A stretch of 64,000 nucleotides of DNA from Chloroflexota bacterium (GTDB lineage: Bacteria > Chloroflexota > Dehalococcoidia > JACPEP01): the NCBI GenBank assembly GCA_016183425.1, contig JACPEP010000042.1, forward strand, positions 1 to 64,000. The letters run 5' to 3'. Shown here piece by piece: positions 51,881 to 60,487 of this stretch. How positions within the stretch are numbered: position 1 is the first letter of the stretch; every line of letters starts with the position of its first letter. Below the pieces are notes generated by a model that made no database searches, was not told the DNA's origin, and saw nothing but the letters and a program-made list of their open reading frames with translations. The position numbers and the translations under genes are program-made.

Positions 51881-52690
51881 TCAAGGTTGGCTTGCCCTGG
51901 TCTCCACCGGATAGGCTCGGGCTGGTCTGAGGTATAGATAGGCCAACCACGGTATCGAGATAGCCATGAATAGAAGGGACAACAGTTGTGCTTCCTTAAG
52001 GCCCATGAAAATGATGTCGTTTTGGCGGAGGAAGGTAATGAAGAAGCGGCCAAAGGCGTACCCCGCCATATATACCAGGAAGATGGCCCCCTGGTGATTC
52101 ATCCTTCTCCGCAGCAGAATAAGCCCTCCCAAAACCACCAAATCCCATAGAATCTCATAGACCGGCGTCGGATGGCCGGGCACGCCCAAGGGGGCATAAG
52201 CACCGGGATTGGTGTAGACGAAGGCCCAGGACAGATCGGTGGGAATACCATAGGCATCTCCGTTGATGATGCAGCCCATCCGGCCGATGATCTGTCCCAC
52301 GATAAGGCCAAAGGCCGCCGGCGCAGCCAGAGGTGCTATGGCGATTCCCTTGACTCTGGAGTAGACGAGCCAGGTGACCACTCCGCCAAAGATACCCCCC
52401 ATGACAGCCAGGCCACCATCATGAAGGGCGAAAATGGCGCCCGGATTGAGAGAGTAGTATCCCCATTTGTCCACAACGTGAAACAGCCGTGCCCCAATGA
52501 TGCCTCCGGGTACCACCCAAAGGGCCATATTGTACACATCGTCCTCGGTGATGCCAGAATTCCCCCTCTTCGCTATTGCTACTGCCAGCCATACTCCAAA
52601 CAGTACCCCCACTGCCGTGAGCAACCCATGCCACGATACAGTAAAAGGGCCAAGCTGAAAGAGATTGGGGTCGATGCCGATGGTTATCAT
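51881..52690 (-). CDS. lgt: Prolipoprotein diacylglyceryl transferase
   Basis: The 269-aa membrane enzyme adds diacylglycerol to lipobox cysteines. It has the Lgt signature GRMGCIINGDAYG, the HPTPVYEILWD segment, and about seven helices. The typical GRxGNFxNxE-like segment is in the GRMGCIIN variant. It supports the many lipoproteins encoded nearby. Its promoter is at 52726-52754. Confidence 0.95.
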   Translation of the reverse strand: MITIGIDPNLFQLGPFTVSWHGLLTAVGVLFGVWLAVAIAKRGNSGITEDDVYNMALWVVPGGIIGARLFHVVDKWGYYSLNPGAIFALHDGGLAVMGGIFGGVVTWLVYSRVKGIAIAPLAAPAAFGLIVGQIIGRMGCIINGDAYGIPTDLSWAFVYTNPGAYAPLGVPGHPTPVYEILWDLVVLGGLILLRRRMNHQGAIFLVYMAGYAFGRFFITFLRQNDIIFMGLKEAQLLSLLFMAISIPWLAYLYLRPARAYPVETRASQP

Positions 52691-52725
52691 TCTGTCTCCC
52701 CTTCCACGAACCTACTCGTCATAAG

Positions 52726-52754
52726 ATTATAGTCTATTCTGGGCCACCTTGTAA
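52726..52754 (-). promoter_or_regulatory. Promoter of lgt
   Basis: On the minus strand TTACAA (52754-52749) and a perfect TATAAT (52731-52726) are 17 bp apart, 36 bp above the start codon. The upstream boundary overlaps the region divergent to the solute-binding protein. Confidence 0.5.
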
Positions 52755-52904
52755 ACTCTTGAGGCCGGCGAGCCTCCCGCGAAACGAGCAAAAAATATGT
52801 GATGGTATGCACAATAGATTCGGGAGTTCAAACGTCGCTGGTCTCGCCAGATAAGGTCATGTTTACACGGTAGCGGATTTCGCGGTAGCCTCGAGTGATT
52901 AGAG

Positions 52905-52933
52905 TTGACTCTCCACTGGGGAATAAATATAAT
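52905..52933 (+). promoter_or_regulatory. Strong promoter of the first solute-binding protein gene
   Basis: TTGACT (52905-52910) and a perfect TATAAT (52928-52933) are 17 bp apart. The leader is about 130 nt. The 52.69-53.07 kb gap contains this promoter and the lgt promoter; I see no gene. Confidence 0.65.
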
Positions 52934-53071
52934 AGCGCTGATTTTACACGTTGCAGTCAACGAACCTTAATAACGCGTCATGGAGGAGAGGTGACGATGA
53001 GTTGATTCCAGCTCAGAGGAAAAAGGCGACGCCATTGATCTTTATTAAATAACAAGAAGGAGGAATCAAAA

Positions 53072-54751
53072 ATGAATGAGCCCCAGGGCTACTGGAGCAA
53101 TATTTTCCGGAAACGGCAGTCGCGCCGCCAGGTCCTTAAGGCGGCGGCAAAAGCGAGTATGGGACTGGCTGGGGTATCTCTTTTAGGTTGTGCTGCGGCT
53201 CCCGGGGCGACCCCGACGGCGAAGCCGGTGGGTGTAGCGCCCACCCCCACCAAGGCCCCTGCCGCTACTCCCACCGCGGGCCCGGTCACTGGTGGAACCC
53301 TGAAGATGGGGCAGTCCTACATGACCGCCCTGGATGTCCATGCCCCCATCGGCGGCAGCAGCGAGAACTGGCAGCTCATGCAAATTTACGACAAGCTGCT
53401 GGAGTTGGATGAAAAGGGCAAGCTGATACCTTTCCTGGTAGAATCCTGGGAACTCCCCGACAAGACCACCGTGGTGCTGAAAATCAGAAAAGGGGTCAAA
53501 TTCCACGATGGCGCTGACCTCAATGCTCAGGCTATCATGTTCAGCTTAGATCGGAAAATGAACGGCGCTAAACCGGTGCTTCAAAACGCCCGGCTAAAAG
53601 CGGCCGTGGCTTCTATGAACGCGGTGGACGACTATACGGTGAAGATTGCCCTTAAAGAGCCCCACGCCGGCTTTCTCCTGGGGTTCATGAATGACCCAGA
53701 TACAAGACCGGTGTCTCCTGAGGCGGTCAAAAAGTACAATAACAACCTGCAGCAGATTGGCGCCGGCACCGGACCTTATAGGGGGGTGGAGTGGGTGATG
53801 GATGATCGTATCGTGTTGAAAAAGTTCGAGGGTTATTGGCGCAAGGGCATACCATACCTGGATGGAATATCCACCAAGATCATCCCCGACCCCACCGCTG
53901 CCATGGTGATGCTCAACACGGGAGAGCTTCAGTTCTACCCCGAGCTGTCTCCTAAAGACGTGGCCACGGTGCGGGCAAACAAAGACCTGGTGGCGGCCAT
54001 TGGTAGCAGCACCGGTTACAGCGGCTTCTTCTTTAACCAGAAGAAACCCCCCTTCAGCATCAGAGCGCTGCGAGAGGCCTTTGCCTATTGCATAGATAAG
54101 GGAGCCATCGCCAAGGCGGTCTTCTTCGGTATCGATGCCCCGACGAATGGTATTTTTGCCCCCGGTCATCCTTTCAACGATCCCAGCGTTAAGGCGCTGC
54201 CCCAGGACTTCACCAAGGCAAAGCAGAAGCTGGCGGAGGGCGGCTACCCCGATGGGTACGAGTTTGACGCCGAGGTTTCTGGGCAGTACCCTATCCGTAG
54301 CGACTTTGCCCAGGCAGCCATGGAGATGTTGAAGAAAGTGGGCATCAAGATGAACTTGAAGACCCTGGAGCACGGCACCTTGTCAGATCGTTCTAAAAGG
54401 GGTGATGTGCAGTGCTGGGTTACCGAGTTTTCCGGTGGCATAGAGCCTAACGATGCCATGGACAATTTCTGGCATAGTACCAAGGGCACCTACGGCGTCT
54501 CTTTCTTGAAGGGTGCCCCCGATGGGGAAAGAATGGATGCTCTCCTGGAGAAGGGTAAAGCAACCTACGATACCGAAGAGCGATACCGCATCTTTTCTCA
54601 AGCTCAGAAGATGATAAATGACGAGGTATACGGCGGTTTGTGGATCACGTATCGAAGCGTCAGGCATGTGCATCGCAAGGAGCTGAAGAACTATCGCGTT
54701 ACCACCCAGCCTAACGAGGTATATCTGAGCGACGTTTGGCTTGCCAAATAG
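53072..54751 (+). CDS. ABC-type solute-binding lipoprotein, family 5 (peptide/opine-type), copy 1
   Basis: A 559-aa extracytoplasmic binding protein. The N-terminus has a Tat-like twin-arginine motif (SRRQVLKAAAKA), a hydrophobic core and lipobox LLGC. A TPTxAP-rich linker follows, then the family 5 core: IRKGVKFHDGADLNAQAIMFSLDR, VKIALKEPHAGFLLGF, and GYWRKGIPYLDGISTKII. It probably captures a peptide, amide or aromatic solute. No permease or ATPase gene is near. The ATG follows AAGGAGG. Confidence 0.93.
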   Translation: MNEPQGYWSNIFRKRQSRRQVLKAAAKASMGLAGVSLLGCAAAPGATPTAKPVGVAPTPTKAPAATPTAGPVTGGTLKMGQSYMTALDVHAPIGGSSENWQLMQIYDKLLELDEKGKLIPFLVESWELPDKTTVVLKIRKGVKFHDGADLNAQAIMFSLDRKMNGAKPVLQNARLKAAVASMNAVDDYTVKIALKEPHAGFLLGFMNDPDTRPVSPEAVKKYNNNLQQIGAGTGPYRGVEWVMDDRIVLKKFEGYWRKGIPYLDGISTKIIPDPTAAMVMLNTGELQFYPELSPKDVATVRANKDLVAAIGSSTGYSGFFFNQKKPPFSIRALREAFAYCIDKGAIAKAVFFGIDAPTNGIFAPGHPFNDPSVKALPQDFTKAKQKLAEGGYPDGYEFDAEVSGQYPIRSDFAQAAMEMLKKVGIKMNLKTLEHGTLSDRSKRGDVQCWVTEFSGGIEPNDAMDNFWHSTKGTYGVSFLKGAPDGERMDALLEKGKATYDTEERYRIFSQAQKMINDEVYGGLWITYRSVRHVHRKELKNYRVTTQPNEVYLSDVWLAK

Positions 54752-54805
54752 GTGGCTCTGCGGGGTTCAGAGAGTGTTTACAGGTCAGGCCCGGTCATTC
54801 CGCTC

Positions 54806-54820
54806 TCCGCCTTTGGCGGA
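54806..54820. repeat. Small TCCGCC/GGCGGA hairpin
   Basis: TCCGCC-TTT-GGCGGA, a perfect 6-bp stem, 55 bp after the binding-protein stop. It resembles the inner hairpin at 48444-48458. It may contribute to transcript termination. Confidence 0.4.
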
Positions 54821-54860
54821 TTAGAAACGTGATGCGTCTTTGCAGAGGCTCGGAGTGTGC

Positions 54861-54880
54861 GTTGACAAGAGGTAGTCAAC
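54861..54880. promoter_or_regulatory. GTTGAC/GTCAAC inverted repeat upstream of the FAD oxidoreductase
   Basis: GTTGAC (54861-54866) and GTCAAC (54875-54880) are perfect 6-bp arms with an 8-bp spacer, ~33 bp before the start codon at 54913. It may be an operator; it contains a TTGACA. Confidence 0.4.
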
Positions 54881-54912
54881 CGCAGGGGCGGCGAGGAGAG
54901 GAAGATTAGCAG

Positions 54913-56169
54913 ATGAAACGAGTGGTGACTGTAGGCGGCGGGCTGGCCGGTTGTGCGGCAGCGATAACTGCGGCCAAGGCCGGGGTGGAGAGTATCGTAA
55001 TTGAACGTATGGACAGCCTTTCTGGTAGCGGTCCCCTGACAGGACATCTGACCCACTATATCGTCCGCATGGAGTCGGAGGCGTTGGGGGGTGGGGCCAT
55101 GGAGATCGATCACGGCCTTAAAACCCTGGCTTTTGGACCCCAGATGGAGTACGGGCGCCCTATCAGCCACATATTCGACGCCACCCGCATCGAGACCAAG
55201 GTGGAGGAAACGGTACGGACCTTCGGCATCCAGGTTATGCTTAGGAGCCGGGTTGTGGATGTAGTCAAAGAGAACGGCCGAGTGGTGGGGGTAGCTTTAG
55301 AAGATGGCAAGCTGGTGGAGGGGGATGCCTTTGTAGACGCCACCGGCACCACGGGAGGCGTCGGTGTTTGTACCCAGTGGGGCACCGGCTGCGCTGGCTG
55401 CTTTAACAAATGTACCATCTTCGGAGACCCGGTGAGAGTTTCCGAAGCAGCGGGTATTCAGGACATGGGCCATGCTAAAGGTGAGTATTATTCCTGCATA
55501 TATCTTCACCCGGACAGTGTGGACCCCAAGTTGCTGGAGGACATAAGGCAAAAGCAGGTGGTGCATTATCAGTATCCCGTCCCGGAAGAGTGGCAGGAGC
55601 ATCCCCTGGCAAAGTACTGGCCCCGGCCAGAGCGGTCGGTACGTTCCAACCTGGGGCCCCACCGTTCTGTTTATTTGATGCCCTTTGTTAAATTCTTCTA
55701 CCAAACTATTCCCTTGGATATCTTGCGCCGGCTCCCTGGCCTGGAGAACGCCTGGCTCATCAGCCCCCTCACTGCCTATGGTAACTGTGTCAAGCTCTCC
55801 TCTTATGCCCCTCATGATCTGAGTATGAGGGTAACGGGCCTGAGCAACCTTTTTGCCGCTGGACTTCGCGCCGGTAATTACAGTGCTTTCGCCGAGGTCA
55901 TGTTCACCGCCGATCTGGCTGGTCATAATGCGGCGAGAACTGCTCTAGGCGTGACACCGCTAGTTACGATCCCCAAGACGGTGATGATGGGCTTTTTCCT
56001 GGCGGAGATAAACCAGGGCCAGGCCCTCTCCGATTGGCCTCCCGGCCGCTTCAAAACCCACGATCCCCGCTACTTCGAACTGGGCCTGGATGCCATAGAG
56101 GAGGATGCCATCAAGCAGCGTGTTCGGGAGGCGGGGCTAGAGAACGTTTTTGCCCAAAAGCTAACTTAA
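54913..56169 (+). CDS. FAD-dependent oxidoreductase, copy 1
   Basis: A 418-aa flavoprotein. N-terminal dinucleotide fold VVTVGGGLAGCAAAITAAKAG, and IERMDSLSG. A middle block CTQWGTGCAGCFNKCTIFG has four cysteines spaced C-x6-C-x2-C-x3-C, shared with copy 2; it could bind an iron-sulfur cluster. C-terminal RVTGLSNLFAAGLRAGNYSAF is the second FAD-binding motif. Likely oxidises the solute delivered by its partner binding protein; substrate unknown. Confidence 0.85.
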   Translation: MKRVVTVGGGLAGCAAAITAAKAGVESIVIERMDSLSGSGPLTGHLTHYIVRMESEALGGGAMEIDHGLKTLAFGPQMEYGRPISHIFDATRIETKVEETVRTFGIQVMLRSRVVDVVKENGRVVGVALEDGKLVEGDAFVDATGTTGGVGVCTQWGTGCAGCFNKCTIFGDPVRVSEAAGIQDMGHAKGEYYSCIYLHPDSVDPKLLEDIRQKQVVHYQYPVPEEWQEHPLAKYWPRPERSVRSNLGPHRSVYLMPFVKFFYQTIPLDILRRLPGLENAWLISPLTAYGNCVKLSSYAPHDLSMRVTGLSNLFAAGLRAGNYSAFAEVMFTADLAGHNAARTALGVTPLVTIPKTVMMGFFLAEINQGQALSDWPPGRFKTHDPRYFELGLDAIEEDAIKQRVREAGLENVFAQKLT

Positions 56170-56276
56170 CAAAGTGAAAAAGCGTCGGCAGGGGGTGACA
56201 ATGTAGGGAAGCGAGCGGGGGAGGAAATAGGGGCGACCTTTGGCCTGGTTGAGTAAGGATGGCGAGGAGGAACCAA

Positions 56277-57968
56277 ATGGTGGAGCAAAAGAACTATTGG
56301 TCTAAATTCTTCCAGAGACAGTTAACACGGCGGCGAGCGCTCCAAACAGCAGCGGGAGCGGGTATGAGCCTGGTGGGCCTCTTAGCCTGTGCCGCTCCGG
56401 CGCCTTCCCCTACCTCGGCTCCCGCATCGCCGGCGGCTCCTGGGGGCACCCCGCGCCCTGGCGTTACTCCTACTCCCACGGTGGCTACCCCTGTATCTGG
56501 TGGTACCCTTAAGGTTGCCCAGGTGGGCATGACCACCCTGGATGCCCATGTAGGCTCCGGGGGGAGTCTCGCCTGGCAGTTGGTCAACCTTTACAATGCT
56601 CTCACTACCTATGATCCGGTGGCAAAACCAATTCCCGATCTGGCGGAATCCTGGGAGATTCCCGACTCGAGAACCATAATCTTCAAGCTGAGAAAGGGCG
56701 TCAAGTTCCACGACGGGGCAGACTTCAACGCTCAAGCGGTCAAGTTCAGCTACGACCGGGTTATGGACCCTAATACTAAATCCACCGCCCGGTCCCGGGT
56801 GGCGGAAATTGTAAAAAGCTATGAGGTGATGGACGACTACACCTTCAAGTTCAACTTGGGTAGTCCCAGCGCCAGCTTCCTGAGCACGGTGACCTCTGCT
56901 GGCAGCGGGGTTCAGCCTGGCTACGTGGTATCTCCTGAGGCGGCAAAGAAGTTGAACAACGATCTGACCCAGCAGGGGGTGGGCACCGGACCTTTTCAGG
57001 CCAGCGAGTGGCGCATGGATGACCACATAACATTTAAGAAGTTTCCTGGCTATTGGGAAAAAGGTTTTCCCTATCTGGATCAGATAACCTGGCAGATTAT
57101 CCCCGACGCTACGGTGCAGATGACCATGCTGAAGACGGGCGACGTCCACTTCGTTACCGAGGGCCAGACCAAAGACATTGCGGCAGTGCGGGCGGATCCG
57201 GCCCTGGTCCCCATCGTCCAGATGTCTGTAGGCTATATTGGCATGTACATGAACCAAAGAAAACCTCCTTTTGACAAAAAGGCGTTGCGTCTCGCCCTAG
57301 CTTATGCCATAGATCGGGAAGCCATTGCCAAGGCGGTTTTCTTCGATGTCCATCCCGCTATGCAGGGACTGTTCTCGCCCGCTATGTGGGCCTACGACCC
57401 GACCATAAAGGGCCACCCCTTCGACCCGGCTAAAGCTAAAGAGAAGCTGAAGGAAGGGGGCGCCCCCGACGGTTATGCCTTCACTGCTATCATCGCCAGC
57501 GGCCGGCCAGAGCATCTTCAATCCGCCGAAGCCATGAAAGAGATGCTATCTAAGGTGGGTATCAAGATGACGCTCCAGATGGTGGAGCGGGAAGCCGCCA
57601 GCGATATGTATGTGAGGGGTCAGGTACAGGGCTGGCTTGGCCAGGCCTCCAGCAGTCCGGAACCTCATCGGGCGGTCATCGATCGTTTCTATTCTAAGGG
57701 AACGCGGGGTCCGGCCAATATCGACCCCGAGGATCCCGATGCCAAAGCCATCGATGCCTTGATTGAAAGGGGTGACAGTACCTATGATCTGGAGAGCCGC
57801 AAGGCCGTCTACAGCCAACTCCAGAAGGCTTTGCTGGACAACAATTTCATCTTTTATGGTCTGGTTTGGCGCGCCGTAAGCCAGGTGAGGCGCAAAGAGG
57901 TCATGGGCTATGCGCCTTCTGCGGACTCAGTGGTGACCTTCTTCAAGAAGACCTGGCTCCAGAAGTGA
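56277..57968 (+). CDS. ABC-type solute-binding lipoprotein, family 5, copy 2
   Basis: A 563-aa paralogue of the 53072-54751 protein. Tat-like TRRRALQTAAGAGMSLVGLLAC ends in the lipobox, then a PTPT-rich linker. Core motifs: LRKGVKFHDGADFNAQAVKFSYDR, YWEKGFPYLDQITWQIIPD. The ATG at 56277 follows GAGGAGG, better placed than the ATG at 56259. The two copies share the block FHDGAD.NAQA. Confidence 0.92.
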   Translation: MVEQKNYWSKFFQRQLTRRRALQTAAGAGMSLVGLLACAAPAPSPTSAPASPAAPGGTPRPGVTPTPTVATPVSGGTLKVAQVGMTTLDAHVGSGGSLAWQLVNLYNALTTYDPVAKPIPDLAESWEIPDSRTIIFKLRKGVKFHDGADFNAQAVKFSYDRVMDPNTKSTARSRVAEIVKSYEVMDDYTFKFNLGSPSASFLSTVTSAGSGVQPGYVVSPEAAKKLNNDLTQQGVGTGPFQASEWRMDDHITFKKFPGYWEKGFPYLDQITWQIIPDATVQMTMLKTGDVHFVTEGQTKDIAAVRADPALVPIVQMSVGYIGMYMNQRKPPFDKKALRLALAYAIDREAIAKAVFFDVHPAMQGLFSPAMWAYDPTIKGHPFDPAKAKEKLKEGGAPDGYAFTAIIASGRPEHLQSAEAMKEMLSKVGIKMTLQMVEREAASDMYVRGQVQGWLGQASSSPEPHRAVIDRFYSKGTRGPANIDPEDPDAKAIDALIERGDSTYDLESRKAVYSQLQKALLDNNFIFYGLVWRAVSQVRRKEVMGYAPSADSVVTFFKKTWLQK

Positions 57969-58003
57969 CTTTGCGCAGGTTCGTCTAGAGAAAGGAGACC
58001 CCG

Positions 58004-59275
58004 TTGAAACGGGTAGTGATTGTGGGCGGGGGGTTCGCCGGCTGCGCCGCCGCCATAACGGTGGCTAAAGCTGGCCTGGAGGCCGTTCTTATCGAAAGAC
58101 GTAACGCCCTTTCCGGTCTAGGGGCGTGGACGGGCCACCTGGTCACTTGGGTGCCCCGTCAGGAGACAAAGCTTCTCGGTGGTGGGGGAGCGGAGCTAGT
58201 GGCCACCCTGGAGTCGTTAACCCTTCACGCCGGCCCTGCCCTGGGGGTGCCTGACCACATCCTCGCCTTCGATGCCACTCAGACCGACGCCCGCATGGAA
58301 AGGCTGGTTAGGCAATGGGGGGTCCAGGTCATCCTGCGGCGACGGGCGGTGGATGTGGTGCGCAAAGGCGATCGGGTGGAGGCGGTGATCCTGAATGACG
58401 GGACGCGGGTGGAAGGGGATGCCTTTGTGGACACCACGGGTAAGGGCGGCGGTATGGAGGTGTGTGAGAAATACGGGCAGGGTTGCGTGGTGTGCGTTGT
58501 CCAGTGCCCCATGTGGGGGGATCGGGTGAGCATCTCTGAGAGGGCAGAGGTGGCGGATGTGAGCACCGGGAGAGAGGCCAGCTATCTGGGGGCCATGCTC
58601 CTAGCCATGGAGAGCCTCAGCCTAGAGGTGCAGAAAAGGATTATAGAGGGGGTAGGTGGCTACTCTTATCATCCTCTTCCGGAAGAGATGGTGGGGATGG
58701 ACGTGACCCGCTACTGGCGGCGTCCCGAGCAGCCTCCCACCACCACCCTGTATCGGTCTCACATCGAGTTTCTGCACATGCCCTTCGCCAAGATCTACCG
58801 TCCCAACATTCCCACCGATGTTCTGCACCAGATTCCCGGCTTCGAAAACGCCTGGCACATCAATCCTATGGCCGGGGGCGATGGCCAGGCGGTGCAGTTG
58901 GATAGCATAGCTCCCCACGATACCACCATGAGGGTAACGGGCCTGAGCAATATGTTCTGCGGCGGGGTGCGCGCCGGTCGTTACCGGGGATTCTTAGAAG
59001 GGGTATGCGCCGCCGACCTGGCGGGCTATAATGCTTGTCGTGAGGCCCAGGGGCTTCCCATAAAATCCCTGCCGGAGACGACTGTCATCGGTCTCTTCTT
59101 CGCTCGGATAAACCAGGGCCATATGTATTGCGACTGGCCGCCCGGGCTCGCCGCCAGCGCCGAGTGCGACATCTATCGGGAGCGGGGACTGGCCACCACA
59201 GATATGACAAAGATCAGGCAGCGCATGGAGGAGGCAGAGCTGGTAGGAATGTACGGTCGCAAGCTGGTATCATGA
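58004..59275 (+). CDS. FAD-dependent oxidoreductase, copy 2
   Basis: A 423-aa paralogue of the copy at 54913. VVIVGGGFAGCAAAITVAKAG at the N-terminus, a cysteine block CEKYGQGCVVCVVQCPMWG with the same spacing, and RVTGLSNMFCGGVRAGRYRGF near the end. The TTG start has the ribosome site AAAGGAG. Its stop overlaps the next ATG by 4 bp (ATGA). Confidence 0.85.
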   Translation: MKRVVIVGGGFAGCAAAITVAKAGLEAVLIERRNALSGLGAWTGHLVTWVPRQETKLLGGGGAELVATLESLTLHAGPALGVPDHILAFDATQTDARMERLVRQWGVQVILRRRAVDVVRKGDRVEAVILNDGTRVEGDAFVDTTGKGGGMEVCEKYGQGCVVCVVQCPMWGDRVSISERAEVADVSTGREASYLGAMLLAMESLSLEVQKRIIEGVGGYSYHPLPEEMVGMDVTRYWRRPEQPPTTTLYRSHIEFLHMPFAKIYRPNIPTDVLHQIPGFENAWHINPMAGGDGQAVQLDSIAPHDTTMRVTGLSNMFCGGVRAGRYRGFLEGVCAADLAGYNACREAQGLPIKSLPETTVIGLFFARINQGHMYCDWPPGLAASAECDIYRERGLATTDMTKIRQRMEEAELVGMYGRKLVS

Positions 59276-60453
59276 CCCCCTATGAAATCAGACAACTCCG
59301 AGAGGATTTGGGCCTGTCTCAGGCCCAGATGGCCGCCAAGTTGGGAACCCATTACCGGACAGTTGGGCGTTGGGAACTAGGGCTTTATGCTCCCTCCCCC
59401 CTGGGGTTGGCTCAGTTGGAGGGACTAAGGAAACGGACAAAAGGAAACAAGGGAATGAACATCGATATCCACGCCCATTACGTTGGCTCAGCTTACTTCG
59501 ACCTGCTGGACAAATATGGAGGTCAGCTGAGCTTCGAGATAGTTACGGATTCCCATGGAGAGCGGGCTTTAAAGGGTCGTTCTGGCGCACCCTCTCCCAC
59601 GCGGCCCTACTATGACGTGGAGCATCGCTTCGGCGAGATGAAGGCCATGGATGTGGACATGCAGGTTGTCTCCTTGATGGCTGGACCGGTGCCGAACGTT
59701 CATCTGTGGGAACCAGAGGTGGGCCTGGCCCTTTCCCGAGTCAACAACGATGCCTACTCGGAGCTGGCCCAGCGCCATCCCCAGCGCTTTGTGGGCATTG
59801 CCGCCGTCCCGTTACAGAATGTAGATATGGCCATCGCCGAGCTGGAGCGTATCGCCAAGCTGCCTGGTATTCGGGGCGTCCAGATGTGCTCCAACATAAA
59901 GGGAAAGTACCTGGACAGTGAGGATTTTTGGCCCTTCTATCAGCGTGTCCAAGAGTTGGATCTGCCTATCCTGGTGCATCCCGCCAGCAGTGTCTTGGGT
60001 ATGGAGCGGATGAACAGTCGGGTGGAGGCCGTGATTCTGGGCTACCCTATGGATACCTCCCTGACCATAGTCCGCATATTGTTCAGCGGCCTGCTGGAGC
60101 GTTTTCCCAAGTTACGTTTTTGCTTCACCCATGGCGGTGGCGTCATTCCCTATCTGCGAGGCCGCATCGAATGGCGTTATGAAACAGCGCCCGAGATGAA
60201 GGCATCCCTCCCCCACCCGCCCAGTAAGTATCTGGAGCGGATGAGCTTTTGCTCTGCCATCTACGACGATGGGGCCCTCAGCTACTTGATCCGCCGGCAG
60301 GGGGCCGACAGGGTGATGATGGGCAGCGACTATCCGGCCAGTTTGGGTGTGCCCCAGCCGGTAGAGCAGATCCAGCGGCTGGCAGACGTATCTTCCCAGG
60401 ACAAGAAGAAGGTTTTGGGTGAAACGGCCGCCTCGTTTTTCAAAATTTTGTAA
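59272..60453 (+). CDS. XRE-type HTH fused to ACMSD-family amidohydrolase
   Basis: A 393-aa protein in one frame. Residues 1-58 are a helix-turn-helix of the XRE/Cro type: EIRQLREDLGLSQAQMAAKLG, then HYRTVGRWELG. From residue 62 (MNIDIHAHYVG) an amidohydrolase follows with HAH metal ligands, ILVHPAS, FCFTHGGGVIPYL and RVMMGSDYPASLG, as in ACMSD/dihydroxybenzoate decarboxylase-like enzymes. ATG 59455 could be an internal start of a separate enzyme, but there is no stop between. The start overlaps the previous stop (ATGA). Confidence 0.8.
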   Translation: MTPYEIRQLREDLGLSQAQMAAKLGTHYRTVGRWELGLYAPSPLGLAQLEGLRKRTKGNKGMNIDIHAHYVGSAYFDLLDKYGGQLSFEIVTDSHGERALKGRSGAPSPTRPYYDVEHRFGEMKAMDVDMQVVSLMAGPVPNVHLWEPEVGLALSRVNNDAYSELAQRHPQRFVGIAAVPLQNVDMAIAELERIAKLPGIRGVQMCSNIKGKYLDSEDFWPFYQRVQELDLPILVHPASSVLGMERMNSRVEAVILGYPMDTSLTIVRILFSGLLERFPKLRFCFTHGGGVIPYLRGRIEWRYETAPEMKASLPHPPSKYLERMSFCSAIYDDGALSYLIRRQGADRVMMGSDYPASLGVPQPVEQIQRLADVSSQDKKKVLGETAASFFKIL

Positions 60454-60487
60454 AATTTAGGGTATCTAGTTCAGAAAGGAGCTCACT

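Noticed and set aside
59128-59271. Longer N-terminus for the HTH-amidohydrolase
   Set aside because: It overlaps the FAD oxidoreductase in another frame; ATG 59272 overlaps that gene's stop as coupled genes do.
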